DNA of 64,000 bases from Hymenobacter chitinivorans DSM 11115 (lineage in GTDB: Bacteria; Bacteroidota; Bacteroidia; Cytophagales; Hymenobacteraceae), in assembly GCF_002797555.1 (NCBI RefSeq), contig NZ_PGFA01000001.1:2356001-2420000 (forward strand), read 5' to 3'. The position numbers and the translations under genes were made by a program. The notes beneath the pieces are model-generated. The model saw nothing but the letters and a program-made list of their open reading frames with translations. It was not told the DNA's origin and did no database searches. Positions 35,212-44,247 of the stretch are shown piece by piece. Position 1 is the stretch's first letter. Each line of letters opens with the position of its first letter.

Positions 35212-38200
35212 TCAGAAATCCTGGGCCTTAAAGTAAATGCGGAACGTGGAGCCCACGCCCACCTCGCTGTCGACTTCGAGCCAGGCGCCGTTGAGCTGCA
35301 CCATGCGGTTGACCAGGTACAGCCCCATGCCCGAGCCCTCAACGTGCTCATGAAACCGCCGAAACAGCTGAAACAGCTGGCTGCCGTGCCGCTCCAAATC
35401 GATGCCCTGCCCATTGTCGCGCACGGTCAGCACGGGGGTGCCATCCTGCAGGCTGCCCGACACCTCCACCCGGGGCGGCCGGCCGGGCTCGGCGTACTTC
35501 AGGGCGTTGCTGAGCAAGTTGTAGAGGATGCTCTGCAGGTTGGGCCGCACGAAGCGCACGGTGGACAGGGCCGCAAAATCGAGGTTAAACTCGGCCTGCA
35601 ACGCGGCGCTTTGCTCCTGCATGCTGGCCAGCACTTCCCGGGTTAGAGCGGCCAGGTCCACGTTTTCGGCCGGCACCAGGGCGTGGCGGCGCTGCAGCTG
35701 CACCACGTCGGAGAGGTCGTGAATGGTTTGGTGAATCTGCTGCAGGGCCCGCTCAAACATGGTGATGAGCTTAATGGCTTCCGGGTCGCGGAAGTAGGCC
35801 GTGCGGGTCAGCTCCTCGAAAATGCCGGCCATGTTGTTGATGGGCTGCTTTAAGTCGTGGGAGGCGGTGTAAACGAAGCTGTCCAGGTCGGCGTTGGTGC
35901 GGGCCAGCTGCTGGTTGCGGGCTTCTAGCTGCTGCCGGGCCTGCTTAAAGTCGTCGATATCAGTACTGGTGCCAAACCACTTGACCACTTGGCCGGCCGC
36001 GTCGCGCATGGGCGTGGCCCGGTGCAAAAACCAGCGGTAGCGCTCGTCGTGGGCCGAAAGCAGCTGACTTTCCTGCTCATAATCGGTACCGCTGTGCATG
36101 CCGGCCATGAAGTTGGCCGTAATATTTTCCCGTTCCGCTGGCGGCAGCAGCTCGGTCCAGCCAAACTCCAGCGCATAGGCCACCGACCGGCCCGTCAGTT
36201 CCGTCCAGCGCTGGTTGATGTAGTCCAGCTGTCCATCGGGGCGGGCAGTCCACACAATCTGCGGGATGCTTTCGGCCATAAAGCGGAACTGCTCTTCGCT
36301 TCGCTGCAGCTGGTTTTGCAGCTCGCGCTGCTCGTGATTGTCCACCAAAGTGCCGTACCAGCGCAGGGCCTGCCCCTGGGCATCGTACTCGGGCACGCCC
36401 CGGCTGATTTGCCAGCGGTAGTGCCCGTCGTGGTGGCGCAGGCGGTAGTGCAGTTCCCAGGGCTCCCCGCGCATGAGAGCCTGGCGCAGGCGGCGGCGCA
36501 CCTCGGGCTGCTCGTCGGGGTGCACCAGGGCCGTGAAGATGTCGCCGGTTTGCAGCTCGGTGGTTTGGCCCGTGTAGTGGTACCACTGCGGACTCAGGTA
36601 CTGCATCGTGCCATCCGGGGCGCAGATAAACGACACGGCGGGCAGGGCCTCGGTCATGCGGCGCAGGCGCAGGTCGCGGCGGCCGATTTCGGCGGCCAAC
36701 GCGCCGGCGCTCTGCCGGGCCCGCACCCGCTCGGTGGTATCGACGGCAAACGCCAGCACCCCAAAAATCTGCCCCTGCTCGTCGCGCAGGGCCTGAAACG
36801 TCAGGTCCAGATAGAGGCTCGGGGCGCCGGCTGGGCGGCCCACGGGCTGAATCGGCACCTCGTGGCCCACGAAGGTTTCTCCGGTCTGGAACACCTGGTC
36901 GAGGCGGGCTACAAAGCCCTGCTCGACCAGCTCGGGAAGCAGCTCGGCCAGGGGCTGGCCCAGTACGGCGCGGTTGTTCATCAGCGCATTATGGGCCTCG
37001 TTGAAGAAGGCGTAGCGGTGCTCGGGCCCGTCCATGGTGGCTATAATGGCCGGCGCCTGGCCCAGAATCTGGCTCAGGCGCTGGTCCTGGCGGCGCAGCT
37101 GCTCCTGCACCCGCTTCTGGTCGTCGATATCGGTGTTGGTGCCCAGCCACTGGGTTATTTCGCCGGCCGAGTTGCGCAGGGGCAGCAGGTTGCCCAAAAA
37201 CCAGCGGTAACGCCCGTCGGCCCCGCGCAGGCGGTGCTCGGTCTGAGCTCCGGTGCCAGTGCGGATGACGGCGGGCAGGCCCTGAAAAGTCGTGGTCTGA
37301 TCATCCGGGTGCACGAAACGGGCCCAGCCCGTGCCCAGCAGCTCCTGGGCCGTAGCGCCGGTGTAGGCCTGAAAGCTGCGGTTGGTGTAGCTTACCTGCC
37401 CGTCGTCGGGGCGGGCCGTCCAGGTGAGCTGGGGCAGGGCCTCGAGCAGCTGGCTGAAGTGGGCCGTGCTGGCGGCCAGCTCCTGGCTCAGGCGTTTCTG
37501 CTCGTGAATGTCTACCGTGGAGCCGTACCATTTCAGGCCCTCATCGGTAAGGGCGGGCACGGTGTGGCTCAGGTGCCAGCGGTAGAGCCCATCGTGGCGG
37601 CGCAGGCGTACTTCCAGGTTCCAGCCCCGCTTTTCGGCCAGGGCAGCGGCGTATTCGGCCCGGGCCCGGGCCCGGTCGTCGGGGTGGAGCAGCGCGTCCC
37701 AGACCTCGTTCACGTCGGTACTTTCGGGGTAGCCCGCGTACTGCCGCCACTGGGGGCTGGTATACTCGGTGCGGCCCGCGGCATCGTTGATAAAGGTCAT
37801 TACGGGCAGGGCCTCGGTCATGCGGCGCAGCCGCTCGTCGCTGCGCTGCAGCTGGGTGGCCAGGCCCTCAGCCCGCTGCCGGGCCAGCACCTGCTCGGTA
37901 ACTTCCACCAGAAACGCCAGAATACCCTGGGGCTGGCCCTGATTGTCGCGCAGGGCCTGGTAGGTAAAGTTCAGGTAGTGCAGGCGCAGCTCCCCGGTGG
38001 CCGGATCAGTCAGCCAAACGGGCATTTCCTGGCCCACGTAGGGCTGCTGAGTGCGGTATACCTGGTCCAGAATGGGCAGAAAGCCCTGCTCAGCCAGCTC
38101 GGGCAGCACGGTGGCCACAGGTCGGCCCAGCGCGGCGCGCCCCCCCACGAGCTGCTCGTAGCGGGCGTTAAAAAAGGCGTAGCGGTGCTCGGGGCCTTCC

Positions 38201-39804
38201 AGCGTGGCAATCATGGCCGGAGCCTGGGTCAGGATCTGGCGCAGGTATTCGTCCTTGGTTTCGAGCTGGCGCTGAAACTGCTTCTGGTCGTCGATATCCA
38301 CGCTGGAGGCGTACCAGCGGGCAATGGAGCCGTCTTCGGGCCGCCGCAGGGGCACGGCCCGCAGCAGGTGCCAGCGGTAGAGCCCATCGTGGCGGCGCAG
38401 GCGGTACTCCCCCGACCAAGGCTGGCCCAGGGCGCGGCCCCGGGCAAAGTCGGCCTGCAGGCGGCGCCGGTCCTCGGGGTGCAGGGGTTCCGTCCAGTGG
38501 CGGAACCCGGGCTCGGGCTGCTGGCCCGTGAATTCGTAGCGCTGGGGGTTGATGTACAGAATCTGTCCCTGGTCGTCGGCAATGTAAATGAAGAGCGGCA
38601 GGGACTCCACCATGGTCCGAAACTGGGCGTCCTGCTCCCGGATTTCGGCCATCAGCTCGGCCGTGCGCTGCTTGGCCTCCACCCGCTCCGTGACGTCGAT
38701 ACCAAAGACCAGAATACCCTGGGTCTGGCCCTGCTCGTCGGTCAGGGGCTGGAGCACGCCGTCGAAGTAGAGCGTGGCCACGGAGCCATCGGCGGCGGGC
38801 GGCTGCTCCATGGGCATTTCCGTCAAGACAAACGGCTCCCCAGTCCGGTAGATTTCATCCACGAGCTTGATGTAGCCGTTGGTAACCAGCTCGGGCACGG
38901 CCAGGGCGGCGGGCATTCCCGCCCGCACTTTGCCCCCGAAGAGCTGGTTGCCCCGCTCGTTGAGGAAGCCGTACACGTGGTCGGGCCCGAGCAGGGTGGC
39001 AATGTGGGCGGGCACCTGGCTCAGAATCTGCTGGAAGTGGCGGTCCTGGGCCGCCAGGCGCTGCTCGGTTAGCTTCTGGTCGTGAATATCGAGCGTGGTG
39101 CCCGTCCAGCCCGTCACGGCGCCGGCCGCATCCCGGCGCGGAATACCGCGCACCAGGTGCCAGCGGTACTGCCCATCGGCGCGGCGCATGCGGTACTCCA
39201 CGGCGTAGTCGGTGGCCGCGGCCCGGGCCTGGCGCCAGGTTTCCAGCACCCGGGCCCGGTCGTCGGGGTGCACCACGGCCAGCCACCCGTCAGCATTGGC
39301 CTGGGCTAGGCTGAGGCCCGTGTATTCCAGCCACCGCACGCTGTGGTAGTCGGCCCCGCCGTCGGCGCGGGTCGTCCACACAATTACGGGCAGCGTGTCG
39401 AAGAGCTGGCGGTAGTCGGTGTCGGCGGCGGACACTTCGGCGGGCTCCAACTTAATTTCCACCGTGGGCTCAGCCCGGTACAGCAGGTAGCGCAGCTCGT
39501 TTTCGGGGCCCCACACCGGCCAGGTGCGGTGCTGCCAGCCTCCGGCCCGGGCCTCGTGCGCGGCCCCGGAGCGGGCCACGGCCGCGACGCCGGTTTGCAG
39601 TTCGGCGCCGACCAGGCCTTGCTCGGCCGCGGCCCCGGGGGCAAAGACGGCTGCCGCGGCCTGGCCCAGCAGCTGATCCAGGGGCTGCCCGGCCACTTCG
39701 GCCGCCCGGGCGGAAGCGGCTACGATGGTCAGCTCCGGGGTGAGGGCCAAATGGATGCCGGGCAAGGCTGCAAACAGAGCTTGATAGTCGGGATGGGCAG
39801 GCAT
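35212..39804 (-). CDS. Multi-PAS sensor histidine kinase (ten PAS domains)
   Basis: Cytosolic sensor kinase of 1530 residues with no transmembrane segment. Ten PAS domains in tandem can be traced, alternating between a PAS_3-like type (YRLRRHDGLYRWHL) and a PAS_4-like type (PAxIATxxGPEHRYAFFN ... EQGFxxxLDQVxxT). A His-kinase dimerisation helix follows with phospho-acceptor His1316 in SHDLKQPINNM. The ATPase domain (about 1410-1530) has N-box LLSNALKYAE, DNGQGID near 1463 and GSGMGLYLV near 1490. There is no receiver domain, so a separate response regulator is needed. ATG 39804 is chosen; the extension to 39909 lacks domain content. Confidence 0.94.
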   Translation of the reverse strand: MPAHPDYQALFAALPGIHLALTPELTIVAASARAAEVAGQPLDQLLGQAAAAVFAPGAAAEQGLVGAELQTGVAAVARSGAAHEARAGGWQHRTWPVWGPENELRYLLYRAEPTVEIKLEPAEVSAADTDYRQLFDTLPVIVWTTRADGGADYHSVRWLEYTGLSLAQANADGWLAVVHPDDRARVLETWRQARAAATDYAVEYRMRRADGQYRWHLVRGIPRRDAAGAVTGWTGTTLDIHDQKLTEQRLAAQDRHFQQILSQVPAHIATLLGPDHVYGFLNERGNQLFGGKVRAGMPAALAVPELVTNGYIKLVDEIYRTGEPFVLTEMPMEQPPAADGSVATLYFDGVLQPLTDEQGQTQGILVFGIDVTERVEAKQRTAELMAEIREQDAQFRTMVESLPLFIYIADDQGQILYINPQRYEFTGQQPEPGFRHWTEPLHPEDRRRLQADFARGRALGQPWSGEYRLRRHDGLYRWHLLRAVPLRRPEDGSIARWYASSVDIDDQKQFQRQLETKDEYLRQILTQAPAMIATLEGPEHRYAFFNARYEQLVGGRAALGRPVATVLPELAEQGFLPILDQVYRTQQPYVGQEMPVWLTDPATGELRLHYLNFTYQALRDNQGQPQGILAFLVEVTEQVLARQRAEGLATQLQRSDERLRRMTEALPVMTFINDAAGRTEYTSPQWRQYAGYPESTDVNEVWDALLHPDDRARARAEYAAALAEKRGWNLEVRLRRHDGLYRWHLSHTVPALTDEGLKWYGSTVDIHEQKRLSQELAASTAHFSQLLEALPQLTWTARPDDGQVSYTNRSFQAYTGATAQELLGTGWARFVHPDDQTTTFQGLPAVIRTGTGAQTEHRLRGADGRYRWFLGNLLPLRNSAGEITQWLGTNTDIDDQKRVQEQLRRQDQRLSQILGQAPAIIATMDGPEHRYAFFNEAHNALMNNRAVLGQPLAELLPELVEQGFVARLDQVFQTGETFVGHEVPIQPVGRPAGAPSLYLDLTFQALRDEQGQIFGVLAFAVDTTERVRARQSAGALAAEIGRRDLRLRRMTEALPAVSFICAPDGTMQYLSPQWYHYTGQTTELQTGDIFTALVHPDEQPEVRRRLRQALMRGEPWELHYRLRHHDGHYRWQISRGVPEYDAQGQALRWYGTLVDNHEQRELQNQLQRSEEQFRFMAESIPQIVWTARPDGQLDYINQRWTELTGRSVAYALEFGWTELLPPAERENITANFMAGMHSGTDYEQESQLLSAHDERYRWFLHRATPMRDAAGQVVKWFGTSTDIDDFKQARQQLEARNQQLARTNADLDSFVYTASHDLKQPINNMAGIFEELTRTAYFRDPEAIKLITMFERALQQIHQTIHDLSDVVQLQRRHALVPAENVDLAALTREVLASMQEQSAALQAEFNLDFAALSTVRFVRPNLQSILYNLLSNALKYAEPGRPPRVEVSGSLQDGTPVLTVRDNGQGIDLERHGSQLFQLFRRFHEHVEGSGMGLYLVNRMVQLNGAWLEVDSEVGVGSTFRIYFKAQDF

Positions 39805-40017
39805 AAGAGAATCGTAACAGGCCGCAGAAGCTCCTTGCTGGCGGGGCAGTATACGCAAGAGCCCCCAAACTGAAGCATTCCGCCGCCGGATTGTTGCTTT
39901 GCCGGACACTTTTTAGCGTCCCGGGCCGGCCGCCGGGTATGGTGGTTTCGCCGGCGTCATTGCTTTTTTTAGCCTTTCTTCGCGCCATCGCGTAGCAGCT
40001 ATTACGCCCCTCACCCC

Positions 40018-40554
40018 ATGAAAAAGCCTTTATTTCTGCCGCCCCTGTTTACCGCCGCCCGCACCGCCGGCCTGGCCGCTTGGCAAACCGGCCGCCTCTT
40101 CCAGCAGCTGGCCAAAAAAGCCCTGGACTCGATTCAGGACGTTTTGCGGGCCGAGGTGCAGAAAGGCAACGTGCAGCTCGTGGCCGACTTTCTGGCCGAT
40201 AAAGCCCTGCCCGCCGCCAAGGCCCTGCTGCTGGAGCGCATGACGGCCCGCCTGCTGGTGCGTATTGGTTTGCGGGGCGCTTTGGCCTCCAATGTGGTGG
40301 GCTGGATTCTGCCCTTCGTGCTGGAACGCCTGGTAAAAGTAGGCGTCAGCACCGGCTTTTTCGAGAAAGTACGCACCCACACCACCGTGGCCGACACGCT
40401 GCGCCGCCTCGACGAGCTCCGGCGCGCCGCCTGGAAAACCATGGTGCCCGACGCCGGCAGCGGGGCCGAAGTCTTGCCCGACGACCATCAGTTGCCCGCC
40501 CAACTGCCGCCGGTCCGTCCGCAGGGGGAGCGCCAGGAATGGAGCCAACAGTAA
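40018..40554 (+). CDS. Hypothetical protein
   Basis: Protein of 178 residues, helical throughout and rich in Ala, Leu, Lys and Arg. A moderately hydrophobic stretch (about 78-100: RIGLRGALASNVVGWILPFVLERLV) could associate with the membrane. The C-terminal 30 residues are Pro/Gln-rich. No family is recognised. It is divergent from the multi-PAS kinase, separated by 213 bp. Confidence 0.65.
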   Translation: MKKPLFLPPLFTAARTAGLAAWQTGRLFQQLAKKALDSIQDVLRAEVQKGNVQLVADFLADKALPAAKALLLERMTARLLVRIGLRGALASNVVGWILPFVLERLVKVGVSTGFFEKVRTHTTVADTLRRLDELRRAAWKTMVPDAGSGAEVLPDDHQLPAQLPPVRPQGERQEWSQQ

Positions 40555-40657
40555 GTATTCGGCCTTTCTCTTAGTGGCAGAGTAGGGTTTTGCTTTTCCA
40601 AGCTTTACTTGCCTTACCCGACCCGCTTATTTGATTAGCCTATTTTCTACCTGCCTG

Positions 40658-41088
40658 ATGCTACGCCACTTACCGCTTTTTCTCTTCGCCCTGCTCCTGC
40701 TGACGTCTTCCGCCTGCCGGAAAGACACGGTGGCACCGGCACCGGCACCGGCGCGGCCCCCGCGCTGGAGGGCCGCTGGACGATGCAGAGCACGACGGCC
40801 AACTTCTACAGCCCGACCGGGCAGCTGCTCTCAAAGCAAGCCAACCAGAACGACCCGTACTATATGGTTATTACCAGCGAAACGCTGGAGTTCTTTTCAT
40901 CGAAGGACGACCGTTCGCTGGGCCGCAGCACCCTAAAGCGCGAGGGCAGCCTGCTACGGCTGGAGGCCCCCCTGAAAAGCCCGACTATTGCCGAGCTTAC
41001 CGACCACCAGCTCACGCTTCGCTACGAGAAAATGTCGACCTATCTTTCGGGCGACTACGTGACGGGGGAAGATGTGTACGTGCGTTAA
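40658..41088 (+). pseudogene. Frameshifted lipoprotein gene
   Basis: The N-terminal part (ATG 40658) encodes a lipoprotein signal (LLLTSSACRK) followed by a Pro-Ala repeat, then runs into a different frame. The second part, in the other frame from about 40770, continues ALEGRWTMQSTTANFYSPTG and runs to 41088. Adding one base within the CCCCC run at 40757-40761 would join them. The intact gene at 43651-44082 has the same plan (LLAACKK, PEPEPALAGRW). A sequencing error or true frameshift are both possible. Confidence 0.72.
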
Positions 41089-41089
41089 G

Positions 41090-41539
41090 CTAGGAAAATA
41101 GCCCCGCCGTATGGGCGGCCCGAATCAGGTCGGGGGCGGTTTTGAGGGCCACCAGCACGAAGCGCTTGGCCGACTCTTTCACCTCGTCCTTGCTGACTTC
41201 CCGGGACTCGTCGCGCACAAACTCCGCCAGCAGCTTAAAGGACTGGGCAATAGCCTCGTGCCGGGGCTTGGCGGCGTGCAGCTCCTGGTGCACCACGGCC
41301 AGCTGGGCCCGAAGCTTGTCGCGCCGGGAGGTGAAAACCGAGTCGTTTTCCAGGTGGGGCCGCACCCGCTCGACAAGCTCCACTAAGGGCCGCAGCTTGG
41401 TGGCCGTGGTAGCGGCCGTGGTTACGAGCGGGTCCAGGAGCCGGTCCCGTTTCCGCGGCCGGACGGCAGTCAGGGCTCCGTGCAGCGGCGCCGCGGGCGT
41501 CGGCAGCTCCTCGGCTACCCGGTTTTTATCAGCCTCCAT
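41090..41539 (-). CDS. Hypothetical protein
   Basis: Protein of 149 residues, predicted mostly alpha-helical and charged, with a basic N-terminus (RPRKRDRLLDPLV) and long helices (ELVERVRPHLEND, KLRAQLAVVHQELHAAKPRHEAIAQSFKLL). No known domain is visible. The stop lies 1 bp from the convergent frameshifted lipoprotein gene. Function cannot be proposed. Confidence 0.62.
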   Translation of the reverse strand: MEADKNRVAEELPTPAAPLHGALTAVRPRKRDRLLDPLVTTAATTATKLRPLVELVERVRPHLENDSVFTSRRDKLRAQLAVVHQELHAAKPRHEAIAQSFKLLAEFVRDESREVSKDEVKESAKRFVLVALKTAPDLIRAAHTAGLFS

Positions 41540-41723
41540 ACCATGACGAATCTAGTGCTGTACTAAAAGTACTACCGCCGCCGCTGGATTTCCAATTTTG
41601 CCTGGTGTTTGGAACGTGGTAATCGACATTTTTGCCGGCGGCTGAGGCGCAGAAAATCCGCCGGGAAGCGCGTACCTTGACCGTGTCACCCGTTGCCGTC
41701 AGGCCCCAACCACGCCGCTACCA

Positions 41724-42383
41724 ATGCCTGATTCTACCCTCCCCGACCACCCCACCCCCCCGGCCGCCGACGCCTCGCCGGAGCAGCAGCGCGCCTACCA
41801 GCGGAGTTTGTGGAATCATTTGCTGCTGGACGAAACCTGGCGCCGCACCCGCTTCAACCCCGCCCCTAATGCTCTGCTAGCCGAAATCGTGCGCGACTTA
41901 CCACCCGGCCGGGCCCTGGACGTGAACATGGGCGAGGGCCGCAACGCCCTGCACCTGGCCCGCCTCGGCTGGCAGGTCACGGGCGTGGATATTGCCGAGC
42001 AGGCCCTGCACTACGCCCAACAACGCGCCCGGGAGCTAGGCGTAGCGCTGACCACCGTCGAGCACGACGCGGCTTCTTTCGATTGGGGCCAAAGTAGCTG
42101 GAACCTGCTGGTGCTGTGCTACGCCGACGAACAGGCCCACGCCGGCCGAGCCGCCCAGGCCCTGACGCCCGGCGGCCTGGTGGTCTTCGAAAACTTTCAT
42201 TTTGACGTTAATCAGGCCCGGCAAAGCCCACCCGGCCAGGAAATAGGCTTTCGCACCAATGCGCTGCCCAACCTCTACCGCGCGGCTGGCTTCCGGATTC
42301 TGCGCTACGAGGAGCCGGTAGCCGTGGCCGATTTTTCTAGGGAAACCCAGCGCCTGGTGCGGCTGGTGGCGCAAAAGCTGTAA
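41724..42383 (+). CDS. Class I SAM-dependent methyltransferase
   Basis: Cytoplasmic methyltransferase of 219 residues. SAM motif I is modified (ALDVNMGEGRNALHLA), then motif II VTGVDIAEQAL, motif III TTVEHDAASFDW and motif IV LTPGGLVVFENFH. The fold is complete. Such proteins resemble tellurite-resistance TehB-like methyltransferases, but the substrate cannot be told. A Pro-rich N-terminal tail precedes the domain. Confidence 0.88.
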   Translation: MPDSTLPDHPTPPAADASPEQQRAYQRSLWNHLLLDETWRRTRFNPAPNALLAEIVRDLPPGRALDVNMGEGRNALHLARLGWQVTGVDIAEQALHYAQQRARELGVALTTVEHDAASFDWGQSSWNLLVLCYADEQAHAGRAAQALTPGGLVVFENFHFDVNQARQSPPGQEIGFRTNALPNLYRAAGFRILRYEEPVAVADFSRETQRLVRLVAQKL

Positions 42384-42466
42384 GTTGGGCCGAGCTGCAC
42401 CCCTCAGCTCTTCCTTCGGGCGTCAAGCCGGGTGGTCCAATTACTGACCGTTATTGCTTAGCTCTA

Positions 42467-43237
42467 ATGCCCAGATTATTATTCTCTGTCTTCGTCGTGC
42501 TGTGTGCCCACTCTGCTTTAGGGCAAACCAGCGCGGGGCCCCGCGTAGCTTATTACAGCCCCCGCAACCGGCTTACCCCCACTTTTACCACCCTAGCTGA
42601 CACCACTGGCCAGCCGCGGTACCTGGTCCTGAAAGCCCCTATCAAAGCCATCAGTGCGCCCGCGCCCGGCTGGCTCCGAATTCAGCGGGGCCACAATACG
42701 GTGCTGGTTGCGGCCCGGCGCCTGGTTCGGTACCCCGACCCCATCGTGTTGCCCCTCGCGGCGGGCACCGGCCAGATTACGTTTAGCACCACCATCGGGG
42801 CCGACAGTCTGAAGCTCAACGAACTGGCCGCCCGCAGCTACGCCTGGCTGGAGCAGCAGCTGGGCCCAGTGAAGGTCGACAGTCCCCGGCCCGACACCTT
42901 GGTGATGAGCAGCCGCACCTGGGTTCCCATGGATTTGCTCAACTCTTCGGGCCGCACCACGGCTTTCCAGCTCTGGTACACGCTGCGCCTGACGCTCACC
43001 AACGGCTGGCTGCGCTACGAAATCAGCCGCTTCAGCCGCGCCGCCGAGCCCAGCCCCGGAAATCCCCACCCCCGCCTGATTCCCTTGGAGAAAATTCTGC
43101 CGCCCGGGCGGGAGTTCAACCCGGCCACCGGCCCGGGCTACCGGCAGAATCAGCAGCGCCAGCAGGTGCAGGCCACCGCCGCCGAACTGCTCGAGTCGCT
43201 GCAGGAAGCAGTGCAGCGGGCGGAAGGCGAAAGTTGA
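42467..43237 (+). CDS. Hypothetical secreted protein
   Basis: Protein of 256 residues with a signal peptide (MPRLLFSVFVVLCAHSALGQ). An SH3-like stretch may occupy about 35-85 (DTTGQPRYLVLKAPIKAISAPAPGWLRIQ). A second region (TGQITFSTTIGADSLKLNELAARSYAWLEQQL) recalls the N-terminus of the DUF4468-type domain found in Bacteroidota secreted proteins, and YEISRF fits it too. The C-terminus is a Gln/Ala-rich helix. Assignment is tentative; function unknown. Confidence 0.68.
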   Translation: MPRLLFSVFVVLCAHSALGQTSAGPRVAYYSPRNRLTPTFTTLADTTGQPRYLVLKAPIKAISAPAPGWLRIQRGHNTVLVAARRLVRYPDPIVLPLAAGTGQITFSTTIGADSLKLNELAARSYAWLEQQLGPVKVDSPRPDTLVMSSRTWVPMDLLNSSGRTTAFQLWYTLRLTLTNGWLRYEISRFSRAAEPSPGNPHPRLIPLEKILPPGREFNPATGPGYRQNQQRQQVQATAAELLESLQEAVQRAEGES

Positions 43238-43351
43238 GCCCACGGGCAAGCCGAAGGGTAAGCATAAGCGTTTTGCTATCTTTCAGCCCATTGAACCCGG
43301 CGCCACTACCGGCCAGCTACTCCTCTGTTATCTTCCTTCCTTGCTTTTCTT

Positions 43352-43564
43352 ATGCCCCAACACCCTACCCCCACTCCCCCCGCAGCCGGGGTTTCTGTTT
43401 CCAGCAAACACGGCATCATCATCCTGGTCGTCCTCCTGATCATAATAGCCCTTTTCGGTAAGTCCACGACTTCGACGCCCCCTACTCCGCAGCCCGAACA
43501 AACAACTTCAGCAGTTGCTACTGATACACTGGGCACACGGGCAGATTCCGCCGCCGCCGAGTAA
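43352..43564 (+). CDS. Small single-pass membrane protein
   Basis: 70-residue protein: a Pro-rich N-terminus (MPQHPTPTPPAAG), one transmembrane helix (GIIILVVLLIIIALFG, about 21-36) and a Thr/Pro-rich tail ending in acidic residues. No family recognised. It lies between two secreted/lipoprotein genes on the same strand, but 87 bp or more from each. Confidence 0.55.
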   Translation: MPQHPTPTPPAAGVSVSSKHGIIILVVLLIIIALFGKSTTSTPPTPQPEQTTSAVATDTLGTRADSAAAE

Positions 43565-43650
43565 CTAACTGAACTGCTTAGGCATACCAGTAATTTTTTT
43601 CGGAGCCTCTACCGCCGAACAGTTACCCCTAAGCTTCTTCATCTGTCTTT

Positions 43651-44082
43651 ATGCCCCGCTTATCATCCCTATTCCTGCTGTGCCTGACGCTGCTGGCCGC
43701 CTGCAAGAAAGCACCGGTGCAGCCCGAACCGGAGCCCGCCTTGGCAGGCCGCTGGAACCGCAACGTCTTTGCCTATACCGATTATGACCCAGCCGGTAAG
43801 GTTGTGGCGACTACCGAAGATCAGCTGGCCGGGCAAGGCCTGTACTTTACCTTCTCGGCCGACACCATACGGTACTTCGAGAATCAGGTGCTGCTTTCGA
43901 GCAGCCGCTACGCCCGCGAAGGGTCGGTGCTGCACGTGACGCACTACAACGTGAATCTGCGCCAGACGGAAAAATACGACCTGACAATTGCCGAGCTGAC
44001 GGACGCCAAGCTGGTTTTTCAGCGCCGTTTGGTTGGTCCCAGCGGGTACTACTCCATTACGACCACCACCTGCGGTCGGTAA
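43651..44082 (+). CDS. Lipocalin-like lipoprotein, intact paralogue of the frameshifted gene
   Basis: Predicted lipoprotein of 143 residues with lipobox LTLLAACKK, a Pro/Glu spacer (PVQPEPEPA) and LAGRWNRNVFAY, the start of a beta-rich lipocalin-like domain. Later strands include YFTFSADTIRYFE, YAREGSVLHVTHYNV and YDLTIAELTDAKLVFQRR. The same order of motifs (GRW ... REGS ... IAELTD) occurs in the frameshifted gene at 40658-41088, about 33 percent similar by eye. Function unknown. Confidence 0.72.
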   Translation: MPRLSSLFLLCLTLLAACKKAPVQPEPEPALAGRWNRNVFAYTDYDPAGKVVATTEDQLAGQGLYFTFSADTIRYFENQVLLSSSRYAREGSVLHVTHYNVNLRQTEKYDLTIAELTDAKLVFQRRLVGPSGYYSITTTTCGR

Positions 44083-44160
44083 GCTCCGCGTTTCCCTGTG
44101 GTTATTGTTCTAGTAGAGCCGGAGTCAGTTTCTGATTTCTACTACCATATAAAACACAAA

Positions 44161-44186
44161 AAAGCCGCCCCACCCGGAACGGCTTT
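44161..44186 (-). terminator. Intrinsic terminator of glnN
   Basis: On the minus strand AAAGCCG / CGGCTTT forms a 7-bp stem followed by TTTTTTGTGTTTT. It lies 62 bp after the glutamine synthetase stop. Confidence 0.7.
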
Positions 44187-44247
44187 AGTGAAATCGAGAA
44201 CCGGAGAAAATTCCCACCCAACTCCGGCTCGATTCTAACCTCTGGAC

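Noticed and set aside
35989..39072. 1027-codon plus-strand open frame
   Set aside because: It is the complement of the multi-PAS kinase; its repetitive Gly/Gln/Val-rich translation is an artefact of antisense GC-rich coding DNA.
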